NCBI RefSeq assembly: GCF_021917145.1 | Contig: NC_061062.1 | Coordinates: 5,361,847-5,425,846, forward strand | DNA: 64,000 nucleotides | Origin: Hypomesus transpacificus | Lineage: Eukaryota > Chordata > Actinopteri > Osmeriformes > Osmeridae | Direction of reading: 5' to 3' | Shown here: positions 1 through 14,732 of the stretch, piece after piece | Layout: each line of letters starts with the position of its first letter | Position numbering within the stretch: position 1 is the first letter of the stretch | The notes under the pieces: model-generated | What the model saw: only the letters and a program-made list of their open reading frames with translations | Databases searched by the model: none | What the model was told of the DNA's origin: nothing | Program-made: the position numbers and the translations under genes

Positions 1-5564
<5,564 letters not shown>

Positions 5565-6552
5565 CTTGTGTCCATGCACTTGTACAACTAGTCACCGGCG
5601 ATCTGGTGGTCCTCAGATACAGCATCTGACAGAGAGCTGCCTTCTAATGTGACATGGTCCAATTAACAAAAGCAAGGGATCAGATCCAAGCTTGACGATG
5701 GATGGATGCATGCAAGCTGAACAAACCTGGACTCATTTAAGGCTAAATTCCATTTTTTACAAAACCAAGATAAAGGAGTGTATTTAGGAGGATTTTATGA
5801 TTAATCCCAACAGTCACCTTGTCATTGTGCCTATTTTTAATACAACAATATTTACATTCAGTATTGTTGAGTTACAGATGTGTATTCAAGCTTTTTGTGG
5901 GGTAATGCAATTTGTTCAAGATGAATTTCAGAAAAGTACAAATATTCAGCATTTATTTGAGATCTAAGGCAAAACAATCAAAAAAAACTATACATTATTT
6001 ACACATTTGCAAAAGCGAGTAAATTAAACCTACCAGAACTCATGACTCACAACTGCACTGAAACAGCCCCTGTAATATCTGATGTATTAAACAACCAGTG
6101 TTTTACAAACATTTCCTAGCAAAGCTTAATTGTAGGTTTAAACATCTAAAGGCATTCTCCATAATTTGCATAACCAATCGAGAATCTTTTCATTGACAAC
6201 AGATATTAGTTTACCTGAGTTTTACTACAGTAAAGAGGTTTTGTCTGTTAATGTGGCTGCACCTTTAATGAAACAGTAATGTGCAAAAAAAGCCAAACAA
6301 GCTTAATTGAATGTCATTTCCACTTTTGTTAATAAATACATTAGCATTTTGCTATTTAAGTGCAAAGATTTTTTTCTGACTAACGGAATCAGCAGATATC
6401 AGCTCCGCCGCCGTCGGTATGTACGAGTGTGAGTATGAATGGGTGAATGAGAGGCTAAATGTGAAGCGCTTTGAGCGCCGCTAAGGTAGAAAACACGCCA
6501 TATAAATGCAGTCCATATCAGTTTAAGTGCCCACTCCCAACACAGTGCTCCC
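5565..6552. other. 3' UTR and intergenic stretch between SASH1-like and ddo
   Basis: AT-rich, with no protein-like reading frame. The first about 780 bp are probably 3' UTR of the SASH1-like gene; an AATAAA lies near 6329. At 6405-6515 there is a common teleost dispersed repeat tail ('gtgaatgagag..gtgaagcgctttgag..atataaatgcagtcca') of the kind found at the 3' end of LINE/SINE elements. A decayed continuation of SAM2 can be read just after the stop at 5562. Confidence 0.5.
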
Positions 6553-9319
6553 TCACAGTCTGGCCTTTGGTGGGCTCTCACACAGCCAGCTCCTGATCAG
6601 CCCCAGAGCGTCCAGGGCAGTCCCCCAGCTCAGGGTAACCCCCCAGCCCCCATGCCCGTAGTTGTGCACCACCGGCACCTGCCGGCCCCCGAGCAGCACC
6701 AGCTCCCTTTCCACCCTGGGGTTCCTCCGGCCAGGCCTCAGACCCACCCACTCCCCCAGGACCTGTGCCCGGCTCAGCGAGGGCTCCAGCTGGCTGCAGC
6801 GCTCCAGGATGCCCTCGCTGTCCCCCTGGTCCACCTCGAGCCTCCAGTCACCCACCTGCCGGGTGCCCCCGACGGTGACACTGTGCGTGCCGGGGTAGAT
6901 GTAGGTGAGGCCGTCCCCGTCCCTGATGAAGTGCTGCAGCCAGGGGGCCTGAAGCTTCAGCACCTGGCCTCGGACCGGGTACACCTCCTCATCACCCACC
7001 AAGGACCTGGAGCCCAGACCACAGCAGTTGACGATCAGGTCATAGCTCGGGCCTAGCTCCTCAAAGCTGCTCACTCTCTTTCGTATTATCCGACCCCCAG
7101 CTTTTATAAACCTGGAGAAAAAAAGAAATTGGGTCATGGAACAAAAATGTTTAACAAATGGTATTTAATTATTATGCTTTACTTAAACATTGATTCAAGC
7201 ATGTTTGTTTACATCTTGTTTACCTGTTCTCCAGCCATGGCAGGTAGGTGGAACATTCACATTTGATGGTGGTGAAGGCTTGACCAAACTTGTGATTGGG
7301 AAACCGTTTCAGTTCCCGCCCCGACATGGTTCGGAACCCCAGCACGTATTCAGACCAGAAAGGATTTTTATCCGCAGGGACATCCTTGAAGATTTGCCAC
7401 CTTGAACAAAATTAAATAGGATGATTGTACAATGAAACTGTGCCAACTGTAAGAACGTCCTCACAAAGTTAACGGTTGTCACGTTGTGCAGGTGACCGTT
7501 ACCCTGAACTCAGCAACACTCCGGCATCTGAGGACTCCTGGGACTGAGCGATTGCCAGCAGGTGATCAAAGGACTCCTTAAACCAGCGACGCTGTCTTTC
7601 CAGAGGGATCTCTGCAGAAAATTTTGGAGCACAACGTGAAGGTCATCTGGCTAATCTGTCACACAAACCATTTTCATCTTCCATTGTCTATTAATCACAT
7701 TTGAATAATTTGGCACAATTGCAATTTACCTCTGACCTTTTGAATTACGATTTCACCTCTTAATTTGCAAGACCGAATTAAGACCTGAAATGGCTGTTGG
7801 GCATCCCACATATGGAACGCAGAGTTACTCAAAATTAAATAAATAGGTAAATAAATAGATACATACATGAATAAATATGGATATTAAAAAAATTCTGAAA
7901 TTAAAAAAAGATAGCAATAAATATAGCATTATATAATTATATAGCTGAATCCATTTACCGAAATCAAAAAATAAATAGATTTACCTAGACTTTTACACAC
8001 CACATTTATTTCCACACCACATTTATTTCTGTGCTGTATTTATTTCCGATCTCCCATGCAAACGAGAGGGGCGTGGTTATCTTCAGACCAACGCAGCTCC
8101 ACACAAGTAAGTAAGTAAGACTTTATTTATATAGCAGTAGATAGAGACACCTATCGGTAGATTTTGGAAGACATAAGTCGTGTCAGAGATCGCATAGTCA
8201 AATTCAGCATGGCTTGTCAGGATGTATCATCAGAGAATGTCTATCATGTTGACAAAAAGCAGCTACCTTATTGGTGTAGAACGATCACGTGTCGAACCGT
8301 GGCACCAAAATCCTATTACGCTCTGAAGAAACTAGCAGAGCCTTTATTAGATATTCTCTGAAACTAGTTCTGCATAAAACAGACGCATCGACAATCGACT
8401 GGAATTTCAGCTACAAACTTTTTTTTGGTAGCTCAGCACAACTCATTATTTTTTATGAGCTAAAGATTAGGTAGATAACTCCCATAACTTCAGTCAACAT
8501 ATCCAAAACTATCTCCCCCAATAATTTTTGTTCGATTCTCAAACCTGGCTCATACTACTAGCTTTTTAATAAAATAATTTTTCCTGATTATTGCTAATTT
8601 TGAAACCAATCATAAATGGCTAAACTAGCACCCCATTTATTTGATACGTCAAGAAAAGTTGCCTGGAAATGTGCTCGCGGATACGAACAGGGCACGACCT
8701 CAAAAGTGAACATTAGCCGATCGCTGATTTACCTGAGCTGAATGAGCACAAGGAGCACTTCATAATCTACAGTTGCCTGCCTTAGCTGTAGCCAGTTTTA
8801 CAAATGTTTGCACACATACATGACGGTTGTTTGTAGTTTATTTCCGTTATTTTAAAGCAGATTTAACCATTTTGTAATGAACGATATGTTTGTGACACGA
8901 CAAATGTACATAGGCCTATAATAAGTGATATCGTGGCATGTTAAACGTGGCATTAATACATACAATAATTACATTAATACAGTTGTTGATGTGCTCTGGA
9001 GCAAAGACGAAGATGAATAAATTATGTCTGATAACCACAATATTATGTTGTCAGTTAACACCGCAATGATTATTTTACCTGTAAGAGGTCATAACGTTTA
9101 TTGGTGTACATTGTAATATAACGAAAGATTATGTTCAACATACATACCTGGGAATTCTGAGGCAAATAAGATCCCAGCAGCTACATCGCTGGTGGTGTCT
9201 GGGGTGAACTGATCAGCCAGTAGTGTTACTGAACAGAAGGGCAGTACCTCGGCGATGCAAACAGCGGTGGAGAACCCAACAACACCTGCCCCCACCACAA
9301 CAATCTTCACACTTTTCAT
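6553..9319 (-). CDS. ddo: D-aspartate oxidase
   Basis: Coding exons on the minus strand: 9319-9148, 7611-7503, 7400-7224 and 7111-6553, totalling 1,017 nt and 338 residues (human DDO is about 341). The enzyme is a peroxisomal FAD-dependent oxidase that deaminates D-aspartate and N-methyl-D-aspartate to oxaloacetate, ammonia and H2O2. Seen: the N-terminal Rossmann motif [69 protein letters not shown], with the conserved substrate-side arginine region; and [15 protein letters not shown] near the end. The C-terminal tripeptide ARL fits a peroxisomal PTS1 signal. The start at 9319 was chosen because it places MKSVKI directly before the FAD motif. D-amino-acid oxidase is the nearest alternative, but segments such as [10 protein letters not shown] and the exon layout favour DDO. 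The upstream side holds a SINE and then the gypsy insertion, so the promoter neighbourhood is altered. Confidence 0.93.
7612..9147 (-). other. ddo intron 1, AT-rich, simple repeats
   Basis: AT-rich intron, with imperfect 'aaataaatag' runs at about 7845-7990 and a 'taagtaagtaagactttatttatatag' type dispersed-repeat end near 8108-8140. An open stretch at 8164-8361 shows no recognisable family and no splice-compatible role. No gene is seen here. Confidence 0.45.
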
Positions 9320-9440
9320 TTTGGTCAGAGCTTTGGAATAATACATGTAAAGATTAATGTTATTAGGTTGACTGTAAAAACAAAAAACAAAACAAAAAGA
9401 GGCTAAGTTAAGATGCATGGGAAATTCATTGTAGGTTATT

Positions 9441-9636
9441 ACATTTACATTTAGTCATTTAGCAGACGCTCTTATCCAGAGCAACTTTCAATAAGTACAG
9501 GGACATTCTCCCCAAGGCAAGTAGGGTGAAGTGCCTTGCCCAACGACACAACGTCAGTTTTGCACGGCCGGTATTCGAACCGGCAAACTTCTGATTCCTT
9601 GCCCGATTCGCTAACCGCTCAGCCATCTGACTCCCC
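9441..9636 (-). repeat. tRNA-derived SINE upstream of ddo
   Basis: Nearly full-length copy. On the minus strand the tRNA-like head ('gtcagatggctgagcggtta', box B-like 'ggttcgaataccgg') is followed by the body 'caaggcacttcaccctacttg' and a tail ending 'agcgtctgctaaatgac'. It is the best preserved of the SINE copies in the window. It lies between the ddo start and the left end of the gypsy element. Confidence 0.85.
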
Positions 9637-9705
9637 TACGGCTATGGCACGAACAAAATACAGGACCGTCAAATCTCTTCGCTTTGGTCTAGAAACCTAC
9701 AGTAT

Positions 9706-10077
9706 TGTAACGATGGCGCTAGGGGTCTATATTGGAGTGGATGCGTAATAATCGGACGCAGAGAAGAAGACCTTTTTATCCTGTGTCCCATACACCGCTC
9801 GACTACAGGTTTTATTACTACACCACCAATCACATGTGAATGCCAACAACAAGTCATTAACTCACATACAATTCACAGTTATGGCAACAACGATAACTTA
9901 TAGTTACTAATATCCATACATCATCCACTGACAAACCTAATTGACAGAACAACAACACTCAACTCAAACATGCATACAACATTAACCAAACATGAAACAA
10001 GTATGTGAATTGCGCCACCCACAATCCTTTGCGCCAACAGCGCGAGTTAACACGCAACCAATCCGTGGGTCGCTACA
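9706..10077 (-). repeat. Downstream (3') LTR of the gypsy element
   Basis: 372 bp copy of the LTR, preceded in element orientation by the polypurine tract at 10078-10089. The outer target duplication GTAT is at 9702-9705. Confidence 0.95.
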
Positions 10078-10089
10078 TAGCCCCCACCT
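10078..10089 (-). other. Polypurine tract
   Basis: On the minus strand the sequence directly before the 3' LTR reads aggtgggggcta, a purine-rich run in the right place to prime plus-strand DNA synthesis. Confidence 0.7.
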
Positions 10090-10095
10090 GAGGGG

Positions 10096-13000
10096 TCAGT
10101 CGTCCCCGACAACCCCATCACCCAACAGGTAGTCTCTTAAGTGTCCTGGCCGTAACCGCCGCCGAGTTGGCCTCCTGGGACTGGTAGAAGGTGCCATAGG
10201 GGGGGGGTTACATTGTCCAGTGGGAATGGTGCCGCTGGTGTCGTTCTCTGCTCCACCCGTCTCTGGAGCAAGCGGGCGATATGGTGATAGTCTGTCCTGG
10301 TGCAGCACCACCACACGCCCCCGACCAGGCATGCGCACCCGATACACCACCTCAGAAACCCGTTCCATAACCTCACTGGGCCCCTGCCAGTGACTGCATA
10401 GCTTGGGTGACACCCCCTTCTTACGAGTAGGGCAATACACCCAGACCTTGTCACTGGGCTTGAAGGTCAGCTTCCGACACCGGGTGTCGTAGGCTCTTTT
10501 CTGCCGCACCCCAGAGTTAGCCTGGGCCTGACGAGCGTACTCATGGACTACTTGGAGGCGATCTATCAACCTCCGGTAGTAATCCATCTCCTTTCCTCCA
10601 GCAATTTCCGGCTCGGGCGGGGTCCCGAAAACCAAGTCCACCGGTGTCCGTAATTCCCGCCCAAACATGAGGGCAGCTGGTGTGCACTGGCTGGACTCTT
10701 GGACGGCCGTCCGGTACGACCACAGGACCAGGGGCAGGTGGCGATCCCAGTCCCGCTGATGTTGGCTGGTCAGGATGGCGAGCTGGGTAGCCAGGGTGCG
10801 GTTGACCCCCACCAGGTACTGCTGCAATGGGGCATGGGAGCGCTGCGTTGGCCCTTTCTTAGCAGTGCAAAGGTCACAGCAGTGCACATACAGCTCCACG
10901 TCCCGTCGACAACCTGGCCAATAGAATCGGCCCCTGAGGCGGCGGAGGGTCTTGGCGATGCCGTAGTGCCCCGCCCCCACCGAGCCATGGACGGTCTGAA
11001 GGACCTGTTGGCGGAGTTCACGGGGTACCAGCAGCTGTAGGAGGTCGCTTCCCCGGCCAGGAGCTTTCCACCTCCGGTGCACCAGCCCGTCATGGAGCTC
11101 CAAGTTGCCCCACTGTGATTGGTAAGCCTTAACCTCCGGTCCGTGGGCAGACACTTCTGTCCATTCGGGACGCCGCCCCGTCGCCAGCCAGTTGATTACC
11201 ACCGCCAAGGTTGCATCGGCCTCCTGGCATTGTTGCAGCTGAGCGGAGGTCCATGGAGAACTCCCCTCGCAGTCAGCTGTCTGAATGGCTGCCACCGTCA
11301 GTGGTTGGTCCCGCTCCTCTTGTCGTTGGCAATACCGACATTCCAAGACTGCACAGGGGCGGCGGGAGAGGGCATCAGCATTAGCATGCAACCGCCCTGG
11401 TCGATGCTGGATCTCGAAGTCATACTCCTGTAGGGCCTCCAGCCAGCGAGCCACCTGGCCCTCCGGGTTCTTAAAGTTCAACAGCCAGGTAAGGGAAGCA
11501 TGATCGGTGCGCACAAGGAAATGGCTGCCATGCAGGTACGGCCGGAATTGTCGCAGTGCCAGGACCACTGCCAGCAGCTCACGCCGGGTCACACAGTAGT
11601 TCCTTTCAGCTCGGTTCAGAGTGCGGCTAAAGTAGGCTACTGCGCGCTCCACCCCTCCAACACTCTGGGACAGTACGGCGCCAACTCCCACGTTGCTGGC
11701 ATCAGTGTCCACGATGAAGGGCTGTTCCGCATCTGGGTAGGCCAAAATGGGAGCCTCGGTAAGGTCAGTTTTTAGCTGGGTGAAGGCTCCGGCACACACG
11801 TCGTCCCAGTCAAAGGGCTGTCCCTTGTCAGTCAGTCGATGGAGGGGTTTGGCAATCGTGGCGAAGCCCCGGACGAAACGCCGGTAATAGGACGCCAGGC
11901 CCAAGAAGCTCCGCAGTTCGGTGACGTTGGCAGGGGGTGGCCAATTCTGGACTGCGGCCACCTTAGCGGGGTCGGTAGCTACCCCGTGCGCGCTGACCAC
12001 ATGGCCCAAGAACTGCGTTTCTCTTGTCAGCAGGCGACACTTGGCAGGGTTCAACCGCAACCCAGCCTGACGAATGGCTTCAAAGACCTCTTGCAGGTTA
12101 CCCAGGGCTCGGTCAAAGTCGCTGGCATGCACCAGCAGGTCATCCAGGTATACCACACAACGACTCCGTGGTATTTCAGCCAGTACCCTCTCCATCAGCC
12201 GTTCGAACGTCGCTGGTGCATTACAGAGTCCAAACGGCATAACACGAAACTGCCACAGTCCCTGTCCAATGGTAAAGGCAGTCTTTGGTCGTGCGTGAGG
12301 GGCCAACTCCACCTGCCAGTAGCCACTACGCAGATCAAGGGAACTGAACCAGCTGGAGCCTGTGATATGGTCGAGGGCGTCATCTATGCGAGGGAGGGGG
12401 TAAGAGTCCTTCTTGGTCACCGCGTTGAGACGTCGATAGTCCACGCAGAACCGCCAGCTGTCATTCTTTTTTCGAACCAGGACAGCTGGTGCGGCCCACG
12501 GACTGTCAGAGGGCTCAATTACCCCAGCAGCAGCCATCTCCCTAACTTTGTCTTCTGCCACCTGTCGCTTGCCGAGGGCCAGCCGGTGAGGCCGCAGGCG
12601 GATGGGTTGGGCGGTACCGGTGTCAATGGAATGCTGAACCAACCCCGTCCGCCTACAGTCCTCATCCTTTGCTGCAAAGATATCTGCATAGTCCTCTAGG
12701 AGGTGCCTCAACTGGCCGCACTGCTGTTGGTCAAGGCCATCACTGCTGCGGCGGCAGAGTTCCCTCACCGCCTCAGACGTCTCCGCCGATGTATGGTTGG
12801 TAGGCTGACCTGGCATGGAGTCGCTGGTGGCAGCTGTTTGGCAGCTGGCTTGCTGGTCTCTGACCTTTGTGTTCTTGTCCTGGCCGGCCTGGAGCGCCAC
12901 AGTCTCCCCACCAAGGGTGATGGCTGCCCTCAGGACATCAACATAGGCACCCCAACGGGACAACAGGTCCAGGCCGATAATGCACGAGTCCTGAATATTG

Positions 13001-13338
13001 GCAAGCCAGAACTCGTGCTCCGCCTCCTGGTTCCCAGCCTGGATCCGCAGATGCTTCTTCCCCTTTGTAGCAGCCTTCTCCCCTGTCACCGTCACCAGGT
13101 TCGTGTCTGACTTTGCCCATGCGCCGGAGAGCGTCCCCATGGTTCCTGGAAGGACGCCAGGACGCACCAGTGAGACGGTAGACCCCGTGTCTACTAGAGC
13201 TTGGCAGGGTTGGCCATCAAGCCAGCAGTCCAAATACAGTCCCTTAGTGTTGCCTACACGACCAATCAACAGTTCTTGGCTTAAGGGAGGGGCCAACGAT
13301 TGGGGTGGCGGGCCCCTCACTGCGCCACCCCCCCGTCG
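10096..13338 (-). CDS. pol: Gypsy Pol polyprotein: protease, RT, RNase H, integrase lacking its catalytic core
   Basis: Open from the frameshift point (13338) to the stop at 10096. Counting residues from 13320: the aspartic protease has ALVDTGSTVSLV at about 42-53. Reverse transcriptase covers about 235-420, with FCVDYRRLNA, SLDLRSGYWQV, MPFGLCNAPATF and the YLDD catalytic box at 391-394. RNase H follows at about 535-650 (IVDTDASNVG, RRELLAV, RTDHASL). Integrase begins with an HHCC zinc-binding domain (H778, H785, C815, C818). The frame then passes from YLVGV (to residue 839) straight to NRTLATQ (from 840). Family integrases have the D,D(35)E core of roughly 110 residues at this point. A GPY/F-like C-terminal region follows (about 985-1050). 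There is no chromodomain and no env. No ATG was needed at the start if Pol is made by frameshifting. Confidence 0.9.
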   Translation of the reverse strand, partial: RRGGGAVRGPPPQSLAPPLSQELLIGRVGNTKGLYLDCWLDGQPCQALVDTGSTVSLVRPGVLPGTMGTLSGAWAKSDTNLVTVTGEKAATKGKKHLRIQAGNQEAEHEFWLANIQDSCIIGLDLLSRWGAYVDVLRAAITLGGETVALQAGQDKNTKVRDQQASCQTAATSDSMPGQPTNHTSAETSEAVRELCRRSSDGLDQQQCGQLRHLLEDYADIFAAKDEDCRRTGLVQHSIDTGTAQPIRLRPHRLALGKRQVAEDKVREMAAAGVIEPSDSPWAAPAVLVRKKNDSWRFCVDYRRLNAVTKKDSYPLPRIDDALDHITGSSWFSSLDLRSGYWQVELAPHARPKTAFTIGQGLWQFRVMPFGLCNAPATFERLMERVLAEIPRSRCVVYLDDLLVHASDFDRALGNLQEVFEAIRQAGLRLNPAKCRLLTRETQFLGHVVSAHGVATDPAKVAAVQNWPPPANVTELRSFLGLASYYRRFVRGFATIAKPLHRLTDKGQPFDWDDVCAGAFTQLKTDLTEAPILAYPDAEQPFIVDTDASNVGVGAVLSQSVGGVERAVAYFSRTLNRAERNYCVTRRELLAVVLALRQFRPYLHGSHFLVRTDHASLTWLLNFKNPEGQVARWLEALQEYDFEIQHRPGRLHANADALSRRPCAVLECRYCQRQEERDQPLTVAAIQTADCEGSSPWTSAQLQQCQEADATLAVVINWLATGRRPEWTEVSAHGPEVKAYQSQWGNLELHDGLVHRRWKAPGRGSDLLQLLVPRELRQQVLQTVHGSVGAGHYGIAKTLRRLRGRFYWPGCRRDVELYVHCCDLCTAKKGPTQRSHAPLQQYLVGVNRTLATQLAILTSQHQRDWDRHLPLVLWSYRTAVQESSQCTPAALMFGRELRTPVDLVFGTPPEPEIAGGKEMDYYRRLIDRLQVVHEYARQAQANSGVRQKRAYDTRCRKLTFKPSDKVWVYCPTRKKGVSPKLCSHWQGPSEVMERVSEVVYRVRMPGRGRVVVLHQDRLSPYRPLAPETGGAENDTSGTIPTGQCNPPPMAPSTSPRRPTRRRLRPGHLRDYLLGDGVVGDD

Positions 13339-13344
13339 TTTCCC
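13307..13344 (-). promoter_or_regulatory. Programmed -1 ribosomal frameshift signal between gag and pol
   Basis: Minus-strand heptamer G GGA AAC (13344-13338) is in the gag zero frame and has the X XXY YYZ form. Six bases later a perfect 9-bp GC stem can form (ggggtggcg with cgccacccc, 12-base loop cagtgaggggcc). A -1 slip moves ribosomes into the open pol frame just before the gag stop at 13317-13319. Heptamer, spacer and stem all match the classic design. The same heptamer is known from retroviral gag-pro junctions. Confidence 0.85.
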
Positions 13345-14066
13345 GTCTGCTGTGGTGCTCTGGAGACTGGTGCTGGTGCTGGGCAGTCACGGGCAATGTG
13401 ACCAGGTTCGTCACAACGATAGCACCGAAGAGTGGGTCGAGGTCGACGGTTCCCAGCTGGGGCTGGCCGCCGCTGAAACTGCACCTGACAAACTGGCTCG
13501 GCCTCCTCACCCTCACAGTCGATGGCCCGGACGTGTGGAAGGGACAGCCGTGGGGCAGCCTGAGTGCAGAGCACCGCCTCTGCCCGTACCGCTTCTTGAA
13601 GAGCCCCCTCCAGGGTTCTGGGCATGGTGAGACGCACATGCTGGCGTAGCTGCTCTGGCATAAGCCCCTTGAGGAATGCATGGAGAGCCAGCTCCCCTCT
13701 TGCAGCGGCGTCGAACATTGGATAGCCATGGCGAGCGTAGAGCTGGATATCTGCGGCGAAAGCGCCCAAACTCCCTCCCTCCTGGCGGCGACAGCTGGCT
13801 AGCCTGTCCCTACTCTGGTCAGGGAATGGTGGCTGCCCGAACCGCCTCTCCAAGGCCCCGGTCAAGGTCTCCAGGTTCCGCTGTTCTCCCGGGGTCAGAT
13901 CCAGGAGCACCTGCAGCGCATTTCCCTCCAGCGCCAGGGCAAGATGAGTGGCGGCTTCCTCGCTGCTCCAACCACCATGCCACACTGCCAACTGGAACTG
14001 GGCAAGATATGGCTCCAGGAGCGTCTCTCCATTGAACTTGGGCACCTTCGCTGGTGTTCTTGGCAT
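13317..14066 (-). CDS. gag: Gypsy Gag protein with one CCHC zinc knuckle
   Basis: The frame is open from about 14204 to the stop at 13317-13319. The first ATG in the frame is at 14066 and gives 249 residues. The N-terminal half resembles the retrotransposon gag (capsid) domain, and near the C-terminus a zinc knuckle CYRCDEPGHIARDC (CX2CX4HX4C) is present for RNA packaging. The last codons read through the slippery heptamer at 13338-13344 and then stop. A non-AUG or upstream start is possible because the frame stays open 5' of 14066. The pol frame lies -1 relative to gag. Confidence 0.85.
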   Translation of the reverse strand: MPRTPAKVPKFNGETLLEPYLAQFQLAVWHGGWSSEEAATHLALALEGNALQVLLDLTPGEQRNLETLTGALERRFGQPPFPDQSRDRLASCRRQEGGSLGAFAADIQLYARHGYPMFDAAARGELALHAFLKGLMPEQLRQHVRLTMPRTLEGALQEAVRAEAVLCTQAAPRLSLPHVRAIDCEGEEAEPVCQVQFQRRPAPAGNRRPRPTLRCYRCDEPGHIARDCPAPAPVSRAPQQTGNDGGVAQ

Positions 14067-14342
14067 GGCAGTGGAACGGGGCAGGATGGCCCCAACATCC
14101 ACCTGTGGGGACGCCCCAGGTAGGTCAGGTTGGATGTCCACAGCTATGGCTGTGTGTTCTGTGGTTCCACTCCCGGCCTCTAGGGGGCGACAAGGCCGTG
14201 GCACACTGGACCCATCAGCGTGGGGACGTTCTTGCCCTGGAACGCTCCATCTTCAGCCTACGTTTCTCCAGGTGTAGCTGAGTCCTCTTAATGGTCTCTT
14301 CAAGATCTGCGATTTCTTCCTCCATCCTGCGTGGTTGCACCA

Positions 14343-14359
14343 TCCCACTTCTGACACCA
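14343..14359 (-). other. Primer binding site, probably tRNA-Leu
   Basis: Directly inside the 5' LTR, after one spacer base, the plus strand reads tcccacttctgacacca. This looks like the 3' end of a tRNA with its CCA. The minus-strand transcript therefore carries its complement beginning TGG, the usual PBS form. Assignment to tRNA-Leu is from memory of tRNA ends and is tentative. Confidence 0.75.
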
Positions 14360-14360
14360 A

Positions 14361-14732
14361 TGTAACGATGGCGCTAGGGGTCTATATTGGAGTGGATGCG
14401 TAATAATCGGACGCAGAGAAGAAGACCTTTTTATCCTGTGGCCCATACACCGCTCGACTACAGGTTTTATTACTACACCACCAATCACATGTGAATGCCA
14501 ACAACAAGTCATTAACTCACATACAATTCACAGTTATGGCAACAACGATAACTTATAGTTACTAATATCCATACATCATCCACTGACAAACCTAATTGAC
14601 AGAACAACAACACTCAACTCAAACATGCATACAACATTAACCAAACATGAAACAAGTATGTGAATTGCGCCACCCACAATCCTTTGCGCCAACAGCGCGA
14701 GTTAACACGCAACCAATCCGTGGGTCGCTACA
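14361..14732 (-). repeat. Upstream (5') LTR of the gypsy element
   Basis: 372 bp, TG..CA ends. It is the 5' LTR because gag and pol run on the minus strand. It is identical to 9706-10077 except for one observed base. GTAT directly outside (14733-14736) is the target-site duplication. Confidence 0.95.

Larger units (their letters stand above)
9706..14732 (-). mobile_element. Ty3/gypsy LTR retrotransposon, young, integrase core deleted
   Basis: The element is 5,027 bp with 372-bp LTRs at 9706-10077 and 14361-14732. The LTRs start TGTAACG and end CGCTACA and differ at a single base I can find (t/g near 9788 versus 14443). A 4-bp target duplication GTAT flanks it (9702-9705 and 14733-14736). It is transcribed from the minus strand, in the order LTR, tRNA primer site, gag, protease-RT-RNaseH-integrase, polypurine tract, LTR. 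There is no env, so it is a retrotransposon and not a retrovirus. The order RT-RNaseH before integrase places it in Ty3/gypsy (Metaviridae). It lies between the divergent ddo and zbtb24 genes. The reading frames are open, but the DDE core of integrase is absent. Confidence 0.95.

Noticed and set aside
8164-8361. Open frame in ddo intron 1 that looks like a small protein
   Set aside because: No similarity, no splice partners, AT-rich flanks with dispersed-repeat ends; chance frame.
11839-12699. Long plus-strand frame of 286 codons inside the gypsy element
   Set aside because: It is the antisense of the GC-rich reverse transcriptase region. The minus strand encodes all pol motifs and the plus frame shows none.
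9706-14732. Endogenous retrovirus
   Set aside because: RT-RNaseH-integrase order fits Ty3/gypsy, there is no env frame, and it is about 5 kb long; called a retrotransposon.
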